A DNA stretch of 5,644 nucleotides, from assembly GCA_902806215.1 (NCBI GenBank), contig CADCVT010000306.1, forward strand, positions 1-5,644, given 5' to 3'. The translations under genes and the position numbers were made by a program. The stretch comes from an uncultured Solirubrobacteraceae bacterium. GTDB taxonomy: Bacteria > Actinomycetota > Thermoleophilia > Solirubrobacterales > Solirubrobacteraceae. Below are positions 4,956-5,644 of the stretch, piece after piece. Numbering within the stretch: position 1 is the stretch's first letter; every line of letters starts with the position of its first letter. The notes below the pieces were generated by a model that saw only the letters and a program-made list of their open reading frames with translations, made no database searches and was not told where the DNA came from.

Positions 4956-5644
4956 ATGGAATCCAGCGGCAGCTACCTCGCCGTGATCAAGGTCGTCGGC
5001 GTCGGCGGCGGCGGTACCAATGCGGTCAACCGCATGGTCGACGCCGGCCTGCGCGGCGTGGAGTTCATCGCGGCGAACACGGACGCGCAGGCGCTGGCCA
5101 TGTGCGACGCCGACATCAAGCTCAACATCGGCCACGACCTGACCAAGGGTCTGGGCGCGGGCGCGAACCCCGATGTGGGCACCGGCGCCGCGCACGAGTC
5201 GCGCGACGACATCAAGGAGGCGCTCAAGGGCGCGGACATGGTGTTCGTCACGGCGGGCGAGGGCGGCGGCACCGGCACGGGCGCCGCGCCCGTCATCGCC
5301 GAGATCGCCAAGGAGGAGATCGGCGCGCTCACCGTCGGCGTCGTCACCAAGCCGTTCGGCTTCGAGGGCTCGCAGCGCACGCGCCAGGCCGACGAGGGGA
5401 TCGCGCGTCTGCGCGAGGTCGTCGACACGCTCATCGTCATCCCCAACGAGAAGCTGCTCGCCATCGTCGAGCGGCGGACGAGCATCCTCGACGCGTTCCG
5501 CCTCGCCGACGACGTCCTGCGGCAGGGCGTCCAGGGCATCACCGACCTGATCACCATCCCGGGCCTGATCAACCTCGACTTCGCCGACGTCCGGACGATC
5601 ATGTCCGACGCCGGCAGCGCGCTCATGGGCATCGGCACCGCGAC
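4956..5644 (+). CDS. ftsZ: FtsZ, tubulin-like cell division GTPase, 5' part only
   Basis: This GTPase polymerises at midcell into the Z-ring that recruits the divisome. The window holds the first 229 codons and two bases of the next, covering the GTP-binding domain and the start of the C-terminal half. Visible motifs: VGVGGGGTNAVNRM at 14-27, NTDAQAL at 41-47, LGAGANPDVG at 66-75, the tubulin signature GGGTGTG at 103-109, and the T7 synergy loop NLDFADVRTIM at 206-216 with both catalytic Asp (208, 211). Nothing essential is missing in the visible part. ATG 4956 follows a leader with only a distant GAAGG (4938-4942, 13 nt away). The absence of ftsA upstream is normal for actinobacteria. It probably has its own promoter in the 183-bp gap after ftsQ. 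Confidence 0.98.
   Translation, partial: MESSGSYLAVIKVVGVGGGGTNAVNRMVDAGLRGVEFIAANTDAQALAMCDADIKLNIGHDLTKGLGAGANPDVGTGAAHESRDDIKEALKGADMVFVTAGEGGGTGTGAAPVIAEIAKEEIGALTVGVVTKPFGFEGSQRTRQADEGIARLREVVDTLIVIPNEKLLAIVERRTSILDAFRLADDVLRQGVQGITDLITIPGLINLDFADVRTIMSDAGSALMGIGTA

Overview
The window is a high-GC stretch of the division and cell wall (dcw) cluster, almost certainly from an actinobacterium. The order ftsW-murG-murC-ftsQ-ftsZ, with no ftsA before ftsZ and no murB between murC and ftsQ, is the mycobacterial/corynebacterial style of cluster. The wording of MurG, the FtsZ N-terminus and a very short MurC make me lean to the deep-branching class Thermoleophilia (Solirubrobacterales-like). 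That is an inference from recalled family features, not something the sequence proves.

Layout: 2-655, 3' end of ftsW (+), overlapping murG by about 80 bp or more; 573-1628, murG (+); 1635-1680, a large two-tier palindrome between convergent genes; 1687-2409, a short-chain dehydrogenase-like protein on the minus strand with all its catalytic residues replaced; 2410-2496, a divergent intergenic region made of a 25-bp imperfect inverted repeat that places the same promoter-like sequence in front of both genes; 2497-3774, murC (+); 3775-3941, a compact array of GGGGTC(T)GACCCC palindromes with T-tracts (tandem terminators or a REP-like element); 3942-4772, ftsQ (+) with a Pro-rich tail; 4773-4955, the ftsZ leader with a probable promoter and small hairpins; 4956-5644, 5' part of ftsZ (+). 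No stretch above 300 bp lacks a gene.

Working together: MurC adds L-Ala to UDP-MurNAc early in precursor synthesis, MurG adds GlcNAc to make lipid II, FtsW polymerises lipid II at the septum under control of the FtsQ-containing divisome, and FtsZ is the cytoskeletal ring that organises the process. The unusual part is the architecture. The row of plus-strand genes is broken by an inverted SDR-like gene, and then by a terminator-like repeat array between murC and ftsQ. This suggests at least three transcription units (up to murG; murC; ftsQ/ftsZ) where many bacteria have one. I found no wholly new system; the most unusual items are the mirrored promoter pair, the repeat array and the catalytically degenerate SDR.
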